Shown: in pieces, positions 1 through 10,292 of the stretch
How the letters are laid out: every line of letters begins with the position of its first letter
Numbering within the stretch: position 1 is the first letter of the stretch
Assembly: GCA_036245805.1 (NCBI GenBank)
Contig: BTRK01000006.1
Location: 21,546,365-21,610,364, forward strand
DNA length: 64,000 nt
DNA from: Pristionchus mayeri
Taxonomy: Eukaryota; Nematoda; Chromadorea; Rhabditida; Neodiplogasteridae
Direction of reading: 5' to 3'
The notes under the pieces: model-generated
Told to the model about the DNA's origin: nothing
Seen by the model: the letters and a program-made list of their open reading frames with translations, nothing else
Databases searched by the model: none
Translations under genes and position numbers: made by a program

Positions 1-137
1 TTTTAAAACATTTTTCTGCACTGTGTGCTCATTCCTAGGCTGATTTTGTTCTGAATCAATTTCATTTTGTTTTTTCATCCCTGTTCATAAATTCCTCGTC
101 TCAAAATATCGTATGCCATATGTTTTGAATAGGTGTT
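1..137. repeat. Inverted copy of the palindrome-spacer segment 4782-4918
   Basis: The first ~137 bases are the reverse complement of 4782-4918, both edges reading TTTTAAAA, with no mismatch noticed. The partner lies inside the spacer of the large palindrome. The rearrangement that made the palindrome therefore probably extends left of this window. No coding potential seen. Confidence 0.85.
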
Positions 138-582
138 CCGACGAAAAATGTTCAGTACCTCACTTCTTCATCGGCGTCTGTTGCGAGACGCCTCGGAAGA
201 ATATGATGAGTGAAGTCTTCGCACTCGTGTGTTCCTGAATCTACACATCCTTTTCAACCATTTTTCCTCCAATTCATATAGCTACGAATTCTTGTTGTTG
301 TGAAATGTAAGATCCAAACATCACAGACCCACTGGCAATACACTGTCTATGAGCACTTCCATTCTCGCGCCCTCACCATAATAATCATATATTTATCGCT
401 CGTGGCGGGGATTCAAACAATAGATGGTGGATATTATAAATGGATTCAAACAATAGATGGTGGATATTATAAAAAAACCATAAATGTAAGGCCATCGTAA
501 AGGCATGGAGTAATCAATGACACTCTCCGAATAAAACTCGTCATATCCTCAGTCAGATTGGAAGCATCCGATCTCCATTCTG
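138..582. other. Non-coding edge of the palindrome with a 33-bp tandem repeat
   Basis: No gene recognised. A 33-bp unit beginning GGATTCAAACAATAG occurs twice in tandem at 409-441 and 442-474. From about 300 onward the sequence matches, with divergence, the reverse complement of about 9050-9190, so this is the outer, more diverged part of the left palindrome arm. Confidence 0.6.
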
Positions 583-1713
583 AGGAATGGGCGAGTCTCT
601 GCTCACTTTCTCCTCAGTTGTTGTTCTTCCATTGGTCTCGCAAGGTGGTCTCCATCTTGCTACAATACTTCCACACTATTCAATGCCGACGATGATGGAC
701 TTTCTCTTCGAAGAAATGAGGTTTGCTCATAGTCTATTCTTCAAATATATCTTGTGTAAAATCATGAGATTAAATAAAATATTCCTTCTTATTCCTGAAT
801 TTCAGCGTGGAAGAGCAGCTGAGAAGATACAGCCAATCACTCGAAGAGGAAAGAAAGGAGAAACGAGAGCAAATAAGCAGAGACATCGAGGTTGGCTACC
901 TAATTTGATCATGGATATACTTAAAATAGACTACGTTCTATTATGAAAAATTTGAATTTTTGGGGCCCACTTATTAGCTTTTTATGCCAAAATTCGGCAA
1001 CAAAACTTTAACAAATGGTCGAAAACAAAATCGTTCTTGAGGTCGCGAAGAGGAAGAAGAGGGAGGAGCAGCAGACTGAGCTGCACTCTTTCATTGTGAA
1101 GCAGAGAAAGGAAATGATGCAACTCATCCTCAAACATCGAGAACAACAGGAATGGGCGAGTCTCTGCTCACTTTCTCCTCAGTTGTTGTTCTTCCATTGG
1201 TCTCGCAAGGTGGTCTCCATCTTGCTACAATACTTCCACACTATTCAATGCCGACGATGATGGACTTTCTCTTCGAAGAAATGAGGTTTGCTCATAGTCT
1301 ATTCTTCAAATATATCTTGTGTAAAATCATGAGATTAAATAAAATATTCCTTCTTATTCCTGAATTTCAGCGTGGAAGAGCAGCTGAGAAGATACAGCCA
1401 ATCACTCGAAGAGGAAAGAAAGGAGAAACGAGAGCAAATAAGCAGAGACATCGAGGTTGGCTACCTAATTTGATCATGGATATACTTAAAATAGACTACG
1501 TTCTATTATGAAAAATTTGAATTTTTGGGGCCCACTTATTAGCTTTTTATGCCAAAATTCGGCAACAAAACTTTAACAAATGGTCGAAAACAAAATCGTT
1601 CTTGAGGTCGCGAAGAGGAAGAAGAGGGAGGAGCAGCAGACTGAGCTGCACTCTTTCATTGTGAAGCAGAGAAAGGAAATGATGCAACTCATCCTCAAAC
1701 ATCGAGAACAACA
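583..1713 (+). repeat. 565-bp tandem duplication, two copies, left arm only
   Basis: The segment starting GAATGGGCGAG at about 583 recurs at about 1148 and ends in GAGAACAACAG both times; offset 565 bp. The copies look identical, so the event is recent. The right arm has only one copy (its mirror). Each copy carries a short reading frame (ATG at 683 or 1248) that can splice at a GTTTGC donor to a Lys/Glu-rich exon, plus the first exon of the 1580 gene. In copy 1 that exon (ATG 1015) loses its splice donor at the junction and runs to a stop at 1260. Confidence 0.9.
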
Positions 1714-2437
1714 GGCGGTTCGTCATTCATAGACATGGTAGAGCGTGGACGTATTGTTACGACGATCGAGTGAAGAGTATACACACCATAATGACTGCAT
1801 GGCAAGCTGAAAATGTGTGCGAGTAATATCAAAGTGGCAATGTTAAACTAATTGCAGGAGGTTCGAATGGCACACGACTTTCAATTGTTCGAGTACGGAA
1901 GGAATCTCAAATTGGGAAATGAGAAGTTGAGAGAACAACTCTTCAGAAAGATGGAGGTAGATAGTGTCTACCATTTGATTATCAGTAATAAATAAAATGA
2001 AAATGAAGCTAAATTTAGTTTTTGAATGGATAAAATTAAAAATTGCAGGATCGTAAGTACAGAAAGTGGAAGGAAGATAAGATGGAGCTGCACAAGATAA
2101 TTCCGCTGCAGATGAAGGAAGTTGAACGACTCATCGCATACCATCAAAAGCAACAGGAGGTACCTCATTCCGAGGATTGCGTACTCACAGTATTGATCGA
2201 ATTTATTATTGTTACACTACTGAAGCCGAAGCCTATATACAATTCAATCATCAATACTAATTTGAGGTGATCCGCCGGGATTTCGACAGCGAACTCTTCG
2301 CTTACGGTCGGGATCTCTTCCACAGAGGAGAACTCGAATTTCATCGTTTCTCGAAGTCACTCGATGATCAGTTTGACCTCACTGAGAGCATTGTTCATAT
2401 TCAGCAAAAGGAACAACTGAATTCCCGCACTCTTTGA
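1580..2437 (+). CDS. Hypothetical charged coiled-coil protein (left copy)
   Basis: I do not recognise the family. Four phase-0 exons join without conflict: 1580-1717, 1858-1956, 2049-2159 and 2267-2437, about 172 residues. Exon 1 (MVENKIVLEVAKRKKREEQQ...) is rich in Lys, Arg, Glu and Gln, as is exon 3, which suggests amphipathic coiled coil. Exons 2 and 4 share a theme (FELFxYGRxL / ELFAYGRDLF), so the protein may contain two related helical units. Two acceptors are ATTGCAG, and the last is the unusual TTTGAG. No signal peptide or membrane segment is seen. An upstream exon (about 1370-1456, VEEQLRRYSQSLEEER) has similar composition but cannot be joined in frame here; it may belong to a separate short gene. 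The mirror copy is at 7709-8566. Function unknown; the coding call rests on consistent splice phase. Confidence 0.55.
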
Positions 2438-3222
2438 TCTTCATGATATTTATCGATAAAGAATTCTCATTTTCTTCTTTCTCTTTGTGGAGCATACACA
2501 TTATAGTGAGATGAGAGGAGCTGGAAATAGTATGGATCAATTTAGTTCTTGGATTGTTGAAATGATATTCCCGTGTAGATTGATAAGAATATATCGCGTA
2601 TCAATGGTGACGCTTTACTAACCTAGTTCTTTTTCATGATATTGTCATCGTATACTCCTTCAACCAAATCAACATGCTCAACACTATATTTTAGAGTCAA
2701 TGAATTCATTATTTAAAAGTTGTTCTGAGTCTTGAAAACATTGGCTTTCCATCTCCAATCTCATTGTGGATAGTTATCGATGGTTGTTTGAAGATCAAAA
2801 GAACCCACGCAGTGGACCTGATCATCAAACTAACCAACATAGCATGAATTTGGATATTTTATTGTATCGTTTTATGATTATGCAAGCATTGAGAATTAAT
2901 ATTAATAAGGTCGATTTCGGATTATCTGAACCCGAGTACCTACTGCTTTCAATATGAAAACAAAGTCTGTACAGTGTTTTTACCATTTCTCTTTCGCATA
3001 CCCTCTGGGACTACTGAATCTTTGGATATTTCCTCTATTGCAATGGACCCGCTATGAACCCTCTGGTTGTTGGAAGAGTCATACCCGTAGGTTTATGGGC
3101 CCTTCCATAAGATGGCGGAACCTTCCGACTTGGTCGCATCCAATCTCCATTGAATGAGAGATAGGAGGTCAGTCATTCAGTCTTCAACTCATCTTTCGTT
3201 GCTCTCTCTGCTTCTCTGAAAG
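2438..3222. other. Intergenic stretch between the two palindrome genes
   Basis: No gene seen. It is AT-rich, mirrored almost exactly at 6924-7708, and should hold the 3' end of the 1580 gene and the promoter and 5' leader of the 3223 gene. Short ORFs here lack any protein character. Confidence 0.5.
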
Positions 3223-4346
3223 ATGTCTCCCAGCCTAGTCTACAACTCCACTGCTACCAAGAAAGGCGATGTGAGTTTCTCAATAATTGCATTTTAAAAT
3301 ACACCGAGTTCAAATAAATTCGAATGTTTTGAGTGTACTGTTCATTTATTTTTCATAGAACGCAATTTTTATAACAATCTTTTCGAGATACTTTCAGAAA
3401 AAATACTTTGCAAACTATGACTTTTCATTCAGCTTCCTTCTCTCGATGATCTCCATTGTGCCAAGAGCCTGCTGCAAATAGAGAGCGCCCGTCACGAAAT
3501 TCTGAAGAATGACCCGGTGGCCAAGAAAGATTTCAAGAGATCCCTACAATGTCTGAGAAAGAGGATCGGACTGAAAACGATGATTGCCAAAGCAATCCAT
3601 GTGGTTAGTAAAAATTAATTATTTTAAACTTTTATATTTCGTCACTTTTCCAAGTGATGAATATGCAAAATATAGTTTTAAAAGTGTACGAAGGACCAGA
3701 ATCCAAGAATATCGTATCCAAAACAGAATAAACGAAATTTACCATATGAATATCTCAGGAATCGCTCGAGGAGAAGATCATCGAGCATGAGGAACGAAGA
3801 AATAGAGACAAGAAGAGAAAAGAGTTGACTCGCTCGAAGCCAATCAATATTTCGCCTTCGACTGTGAAAGATATTGACTCTCCCCCCGGATTTACATTCG
3901 GAAATCCTGAGAATAAGATGAGCGCTTTCTGTGAAGAGGTCAGTTGAATTCCATATTTTGAATATTGTGGAAATCTTTTCAAGCTGTTTAAATATTGATC
4001 TTATCGCAGGATTTCAAAGAGGAACTGCCCAGCCAAATGGACTACTCTGAGGATCTGTTTGACTTCATCGACGATCAAATTAAATATCTCATCGATGACG
4101 TCATCCGAGAAGAAGTGACTGTCGAAGTGCAGATTCGGATGGAAGATGACGACCATCTGATGATGAACAATGTCGATGACGATGCTGCAATGGAGTTCAT
4201 TCCTAAAATGGAAAATACAAAGATTCAAAGTGGCAAGAAGATCATCGTTTGGTACAAAGGAAAGGCTATCGGTCAGTTAATCACTTTTTACAATTTATTT
4301 TAATCTTTGAGTAGAACTGTTTGACATCACTTTTGCAGAAGTCTGA
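3223..4346 (+). CDS. Hypothetical acidic/charged protein (left copy)
   Basis: Unrecognised family. Five exons can be joined in one frame: 3223-3270, 3433-3603, about 3758-3938, 4010-4271 and 4339-4346, giving about 222 residues. Exon 1 starts MSPSLVYNSTATKKGD and ends at GTGAGT. Exon 2 is helical (LPSLDDLHCAKSLLQIES...). Exon 3 is highly charged (KIIEHEERRNRDKKRKELTR). Exon 4 is acidic (FDFIDDQIKYLIDDVIREE) and ends near KKIIVWYKGKAIG. The last exon adds one residue and the stop. Donors are GTGAGT, GTTAGT, GTCAGT and GTCAGT; acceptors end in CAG. An AATAAA signal lies at 4555-4560. No membrane segment or signal peptide. The mirrored copy at 5800-6923 encodes the same protein. A diverged fragment of exon 2 occurs at 9537-9597. 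Confidence 0.7.
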
Positions 4347-4554
4347 AGATTCCTCCATGATTATTCTCGACCGTAACCTCGTCCGTCTCTGCTCGATTCT
4401 CCCGACTTGCCCTTGTTTTAGAAATCACTTTTTAATTAATTCATTTTCACACTTATACATAGTGTATTCTATTATCTGAAAGCGTATAACTGAACTAACC
4501 AACTTAGGAGTCTCTAAAAAAATATTGTGCCATTTTCTGATTAAACGAAGATGC

Positions 4555-4560
4555 AATAAA
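4555..4560 (+). promoter_or_regulatory. Poly(A) signal AATAAA
   Basis: AATAAA lies 209 bp after the stop of the 3223-4346 gene, and its mirror image lies at 5586-5591 in the right arm. It fits the 3' end of that gene. Confidence 0.55.
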
Positions 4561-4716
4561 GAAACTAAAATATTTGAATGCATTAATTTACACGATCAAT
4601 CTTACATGTAATTTTGCAATACAGATTTGCGTTTCTCCTATTCGAACTTCACCTGAATCAATACAATTGTTTCTCTCATTCTCCTCAAAGTACCTTCTTG
4701 GTAATTTGCCATGCAC

Positions 4717-5429
4717 ATATTCTATTGAGCCACTGTGAGAGATCTTCTGATGCTGGTTCTTGGAGCAGAGTCTTCTTGGAGCACACCTATTCAAAACATA
4801 TGGCATACGATATTTTGAAACGAGGAATTTATGAACAGGGATGAAAAAACAAAATGAAATTGATTCAGAACAAAATCAGCCTAGGAATGAGCACACAGTG
4901 CAGAAAAATGTTTTAAAACGAGGGTTAATCATTACATGAACAGTTTGGACCATCTTCACATTTTCTATTGATCATCCGGCCCCAAAATGTTCGCTATTGC
5001 TTTTCTTCCTCAGTGTGAGGAGAGTCAACACGCTTACATCATAACACATAATTAATCATTCGTTTCTCGTATTTAGTGAATCAAATGATCAAAGGGCATA
5101 AATCTCTTTCGAGAACTGCACTTTATTGGCGCAATTCACTCAATGGAAATCTCTCGCTTAGCTGCAGACGCTGTGGAACCACTTTTTTTACCAACACTTT
5201 TGAGAAATTTCCCTTTAAATGTACAACGGCTAAAACTCAAAGCTAGAAAATATGGCATGCACACATCGATAGAACTATAAAGCATGAGTTGGGGTCACTC
5301 AGTGGGAAATATTCATCGATCTAGTGCTTGAATTGTGATTCACGATTCGTGAAAATCGCTGTCAAAGTGGGAGCAGCCGAGAGCCGACCCGGAGCTTCAA
5401 AATGAAGTATGCAAATTAAGAATTTGGGG
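4717..5429. other. Palindrome spacer (unpaired, 713 bp)
   Basis: This is the unique centre between the two arms. 4782-4918 recurs inverted at 1-137. The remainder shows no convincing gene; short ORFs have no recognisable character. Confidence 0.7.
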
Positions 5430-5799
5430 GTGCATGGCAAATTACCAAGAAGGTACTTTGAGGAGAATGAGAGAAACAATTGTATTGATTCAGGTGAAGT
5501 TCGAATAGGAGAAACGCAAATCTGTATTGCAAAATTACATGTAAGATTGATCGTGTAAATTAATGCATTCAAATATTTTAGTTTCTTTATTGCATCTTCG
5601 TTTAATCAGAAAATGGCACAATATTTTTTTAGAGACTCCTAAGTTGGTTAGTTCAGTTATACGCTTTCAGATAATAGAATACACTATGTATAAGTGTGAA
5701 AATGAATTAATTAAAAAGTGATTTCTAAAACAAGGGCAAGTCGGGAGAATCGAGCAGAGACGGACGAGGTTACGGTCGAGAATAATCATGGAGGAATCT

Positions 5800-6923
5800 T
5801 CAGACTTCTGCAAAAGTGATGTCAAACAGTTCTACTCAAAGATTAAAATAAATTGTAAAAAGTGATTAACTGACCGATAGCCTTTCCTTTGTACCAAACG
5901 ATGATCTTCTTGCCACTTTGAATCTTTGTATTTTCCATTTTAGGAATGAACTCCATTGCAGCATCGTCATCGACATTGTTCATCATCAGATGGTCGTCAT
6001 CTTCCATCCGAATCTGCACTTCGACAGTCACTTCTTCTCGGATGACGTCATCGATGAGATATTTAATTTGATCGTCGATGAAGTCAAACAGATCCTCAGA
6101 GTAGTCCATTTGGCTGGGCAGTTCCTCTTTGAAATCCTGCGATAAGATCAATATTTAAACAGCTTGAAAAGATTTCCACAATATTCAAAATATGGAATTC
6201 AACTGACCTCTTCACAGAAAGCGCTCATCTTATTCTCAGGATTTCCGAATGTAAATCCGGGGGGAGAGTCAATATCTTTCACAGTCGAAGGCGAAATATT
6301 GATTGGCTTCGAGCGAGTCAACTCTTTTCTCTTCTTGTCTCTATTTCTTCGTTCCTCATGCTCGATGATCTTCTCCTCGAGCGATTCCTGAGATATTCAT
6401 ATGGTAAATTTCGTTTATTCTGTTTTGGATACGATATTCTTGGATTCTGGTCCTTCGTACACTTTTAAAACTATATTTTGCATATTCATCACTTGGAAAA
6501 GTGACGAAATATAAAAGTTTAAAATAATTAATTTTTACTAACCACATGGATTGCTTTGGCAATCATCGTTTTCAGTCCGATCCTCTTTCTCAGACATTGT
6601 AGGGATCTCTTGAAATCTTTCTTGGCCACCGGGTCATTCTTCAGAATTTCGTGACGGGCGCTCTCTATTTGCAGCAGGCTCTTGGCACAATGGAGATCAT
6701 CGAGAGAAGGAAGCTGAATGAAAAGTCATAGTTTGCAAAGTATTTTTTCTGAAAGTATCTCGAAAAGATTGCTATAAAAATTGCGTTCTATGAAAAATAA
6801 ATGAACAGTACACTCAAAACATTCGAATTTATTTGAACTCGGTGTATTTTAAAATGCAATTATTGAGAAACTCACATCGCCTTTCTTGGTAGCAGTGGAG
6901 TTGTAGACTAGGCTGGGAGACAT
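5800..6923 (-). CDS. Hypothetical acidic/charged protein (right copy)
   Basis: This is the mirror image of the 3223-4346 gene: ATG at 6921-6923, stop at 5800-5802, with the same five exons and the same splice signals. The coding sequence appears unchanged; the one difference I noticed nearby (paired with 3386) is intronic. The gene points toward the palindrome centre, as its twin does. Both copies look intact, so either both are expressed or one is redundant. The AATAAA signal is mirrored at 5586-5591. Function unknown. Confidence 0.7.
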
Positions 6924-7708
6924 CTTTCAGAGAAGCAGAGAGAGCAACGAAAGATGAGTTGAAGACTGAATGACTGACCTCCTATCTCTCATTCAATGGA
7001 GATTGGATGCGACCAAGTCGGAAGGTTCCGCCATCTTATGGAAGGGCCCATAAACCTACGGGTATGACTCTTCCAACAACCAGAGGGTTCATAGCGGGTC
7101 CATTGCAATAGAGGAAATATCCAAAGATTCAGTAGTCCCAGAGGGTATGCGAAAGAGAAATGGTAAAAACACTGTACAGACTTTGTTTTCATATTGAAAG
7201 CAGTAGGTACTCGGGTTCAGATAATCCGAAATCGACCTTATTAATATTAATTCTCAATGCTTGCATAATCATAAAACGATACAATAAAATATCCAAATTC
7301 ATGCTATGTTGGTTAGTTTGATGATCAGGTCCACTGCGTGGGTTCTTTTGATCTTCAAACAACCATCGATAACTATCCACAATGAGATTGGAGATGGAAA
7401 GCCAATGTTTTCAAGACTCAGAACAACTTTTAAATAATGAATTCATTGACTCTAAAATATAGTGTTGAGCATGTTGATTTGGTTGAAGGAGTATACGATG
7501 ACAATATCATGAAAAAGAACTAGGTTAGTAAAGCGTCACCATTGATACGCGATATATTCTTATCAATCTACACGGGAATATCATTTCAACAATCCAAGAA
7601 CTAAATTGATCCATACTATTTCCAGCTCCTCTCATCTCACTATAATGTGTATGCTCCACAAAGAGAAAGAAGAAAATGAGAATTCTTTATCGATAAATAT
7701 CATGAAGA
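6924..7708. other. Intergenic stretch, mirror of 2438-3222
   Basis: No gene seen. It should hold the promoter and leader of the 5800-6923 gene and the 3' end of the 7709-8566 gene. Confidence 0.5.
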
Positions 7709-8566
7709 TCAAAGAGTGCGGGAATTCAGTTGTTCCTTTTGCTGAATATGAACAATGCTCTCAGTGAGGTCAAACTAATCATCGAGTGACTTCGAGAAAC
7801 GATGAAATTCGAGTTCTCCTCTGTGGAAGAGATCCCGACCGTAAGCGAAGAGTTCGCTGTCGAAATCCCGGCGGATCACCTCAAATTAGTATTGATGATT
7901 GAATTGTATATAGGCTTCGGCTTCAGTAGTGTAACAATAATAAATTCGATCAATACTGTGAGTACGCAATCCTCGGAATGAGGTACCTCCTGTTGCTTTT
8001 GATGGTATGCGATGAGTCGTTCAACTTCCTTCATCTGCAGCGGAATTATCTTGTGCAGCTCCATCTTATCTTCCTTCCACTTTCTGTACTTACGATCCTG
8101 CAATTTTTAATTTTATCCATTCAAAAACTAAATTTAGCTTCATTTTCATTTTATTTATTACTGATAATCAAATGGTAGACACTATCTACCTCCATCTTTC
8201 TGAAGAGTTGTTCTCTCAACTTCTCATTTCCCAATTTGAGATTCCTTCCGTACTCGAACAATTGAAAGTCGTGTGCCATTCGAACCTCCTGCAATTAGTT
8301 TAACATTGCCACTTTGATATTACTCGCACACATTTTCAGCTTGCCATGCAGTCATTATGGTGTGTATACTCTTCACTCGATCGTCGTAACAATACGTCCA
8401 CGCTCTACCATGTCTATGAATGACGAACCGCCTGTTGTTCTCGATGTTTGAGGATGAGTTGCATCATTTCCTTTCTCTGCTTCACAATGAAAGAGTGCAG
8501 CTCAGTCTGCTGCTCCTCCCTCTTCTTCCTCTTCGCGACCTCAAGAACGATTTTGTTTTCGACCAT
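7709..8566 (-). CDS. Hypothetical charged coiled-coil protein (right copy)
   Basis: Mirror of the 1580-2437 gene: ATG at 8564-8566, four phase-0 exons, stop at 7709-7711, about 172 residues. One base differs in the last exon (pair of position 2371; the codons are GAT CAG on the left and GAT TAG on the right). By my reading that makes the right copy stop early, removing about the last 22 residues. This depends on a single base. Unlike the left arm, its 5' side is not tandemly duplicated. Confidence 0.5.
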
Positions 8567-9190
8567 TTGTTAAAGTTTTGTTGCCGAATTTTGGCATAAA
8601 AAGCTAATAAGTGGGCCCCAAAAATTCAAATTTTTCATAATAGAACGTAGTCTATTTTAAGTATATCCATGATCAAATTAGGTAGCCAACCTCGATGTCT
8701 CTGCTTATTTGCTCTCGTTTCTCCTTTCTTTCCTCTTCGAGTGATTGGCTGTATCTTCTCAGCTGCTCTTCCACGCTGAAATTCAGAAAGATAAAGATGA
8801 AGTGTTGTATTTAATAATTTTGCGTAAGATAAATCTGAAGAATAGACGATGAGCAAACCTCATTTCTTTGAAGAGAAAGTCCATCATTGTCGACATTGAA
8901 CTGAATACTGTAGTAGCAAAGAAGAACTTCAAGTGAGATCGAGATGCAACCACCTTGCAAGGCCAATGGAAGAACAAGAACTGAGGAGAGAGTGAGCCGA
9001 GACTCGTCCATTCCTTAGAATCGAGATGGGATGCTTCCAATCTGACTGAGGATATGACGAGTTGTATTCGGAGAGTGTCGTTGATTACTCTATGCCTTTA
9101 CGATGGCCTTACATTTATAGTGAGGGGGGCGAGAATGGAAGTGCCCATAGACGGTGTATTGCCAGTGGGTATTGCCAGTCTCTCTGTGAT

Positions 9191-9536
9191 GTTTTGATTA
9201 CATTCAATTATTATTCTCATGAGAACTCTATATAGCCAAGATGCATTCTTCCTTCAGTCCATCCTCTTCTCATTTCTATTCGTCCACCATCTACGCATTG
9301 AAATCAGTTAACTTTACCATGATAAAACTCTCGTGATTTGATGCAACATTTGAGCACATTTTCATTCATTCGCTCAAGTCTTCCTATAATTGTTCGTATC
9401 CGAACTAGCGAGGGAAATTGTAGGGAAACGCTAAGTATAGGGAAATTGCGCTACGTCACTTCCTCAACCTCTCCGGGGAACGGCAAACGCGTTTCACTCT
9501 GACGGGAATCGAACCACCAACCTTCGGCGCCCTTCT
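9191..9536. other. Non-coding; tRNA-like B-box relic at its end
   Basis: No gene seen. Minus-strand 9500-9535 contains GGTTCGATTCCC, an RNA polymerase III B-box-like string, but no tRNA cloverleaf could be drawn. It may be a tRNA-derived SINE fragment. Confidence 0.35.
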
Positions 9537-9597
9537 CGAAATTCTGAAGAATGACCCGGTGGCCAAGAAAGACTTCAAGAAATCCCTACAATGTCTA
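9537..9597 (+). pseudogene. Fragment of exon 2 of the palindrome gene
   Basis: 61 bp match the middle of exon 2 of the 3223-4346 gene (the EILKNDPVAKKDFKRSLQCL region) with only a few substitutions. They are in the same orientation, with no other exon nearby. It is an isolated relic left by a duplication or template switch next to the palindrome. Confidence 0.8.
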
Positions 9598-10292
9598 AAA
9601 GGACACTTGTCCTATTCACTTATCAAATATTCTCCGTTATCTTCCCTCTTATCCGATAACTCTCTTGACTACAATCATTTGTGGCTAACCTTCTACATGG
9701 CCACATTCGAAACCTAATCCATTTCTTCTTACCTCTATTTTTCTCCTTTCGTCATTCTATCAAATCCTCATTTCGAGTACTGGCGCTGATGATTCCCTTC
9801 ACATTCCTTACTCATTCCACCCACTTTGGTAGATGAACACTTGAGTTTCATTCCCCTGCCTTTCAATTTTACTCATCTGACATTAACTTATTTCATCATA
9901 AAAATAATTTCTGATCATTTGGGAATCACGAGTCAATTTCAAAATTCTACCACCATTATCGAAATTCGAAATTGGAATTGCTCCGAGACCAGCCCACGCA
10001 TTTGTATTCAATCTTCTCCCGTCTAAGGCCTGCACCAAATTCTCGCCATCTCTTCAGATACCTCGGCCGACTACAATAATTTGTAGTTAGTTCATTAATT
10101 TCTTGCCAGATCAGTTGCGACATTTGGACCAATGCCTTTCTCCTTCTTCTTATTTTCCTTTCCGGAATCCACACCCAGAACCATTTCTATCATAATTCTG
10201 ATGTTTAGACATAAAGCATGAATTTCTAATTGTATTCCATGCAACGTTTCCCTATTTCGCCTGTGGATAGATTGGAACATTCCAGTTATCAT
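9598..10292. other. Non-coding region upstream of the chemoreceptor
   Basis: No gene recognised on either strand; only short ORFs without family character. It should contain the promoter of the gene starting at 10293. Confidence 0.4.

Larger units (their letters stand above)
300..4716 (+). repeat. Left arm of ~9-kb palindrome
   Basis: Position x pairs with 10146-x in the right arm, for example 4716 with 5430 and 3223 with 6923. From about 1360 inward the arms are almost identical. I noticed only single-base differences near 2371 and 3386. Outside that, copy 1 of a 565-bp duplication and the tip align only loosely. The arm carries two small plus-strand genes, at 1580-2437 and 3223-4346. Confidence 0.93.
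5430..9190 (-). repeat. Right arm of ~9-kb palindrome
   Basis: It is the reverse complement of the left arm (sum of paired coordinates 10146), nearly identical from 5430 to about 8780. Beyond that it matches the outer left arm only loosely: the intron and first-exon region about 8780-9110, then a short match to about 300-380. It has one copy of the segment that is tandemly duplicated on the left. Confidence 0.93.

Noticed and set aside
9500..9535. tRNA gene on the minus strand
   Set aside because: Only a B-box-like GGTTCGATTCCC is present; no acceptor or D-arm pairing.
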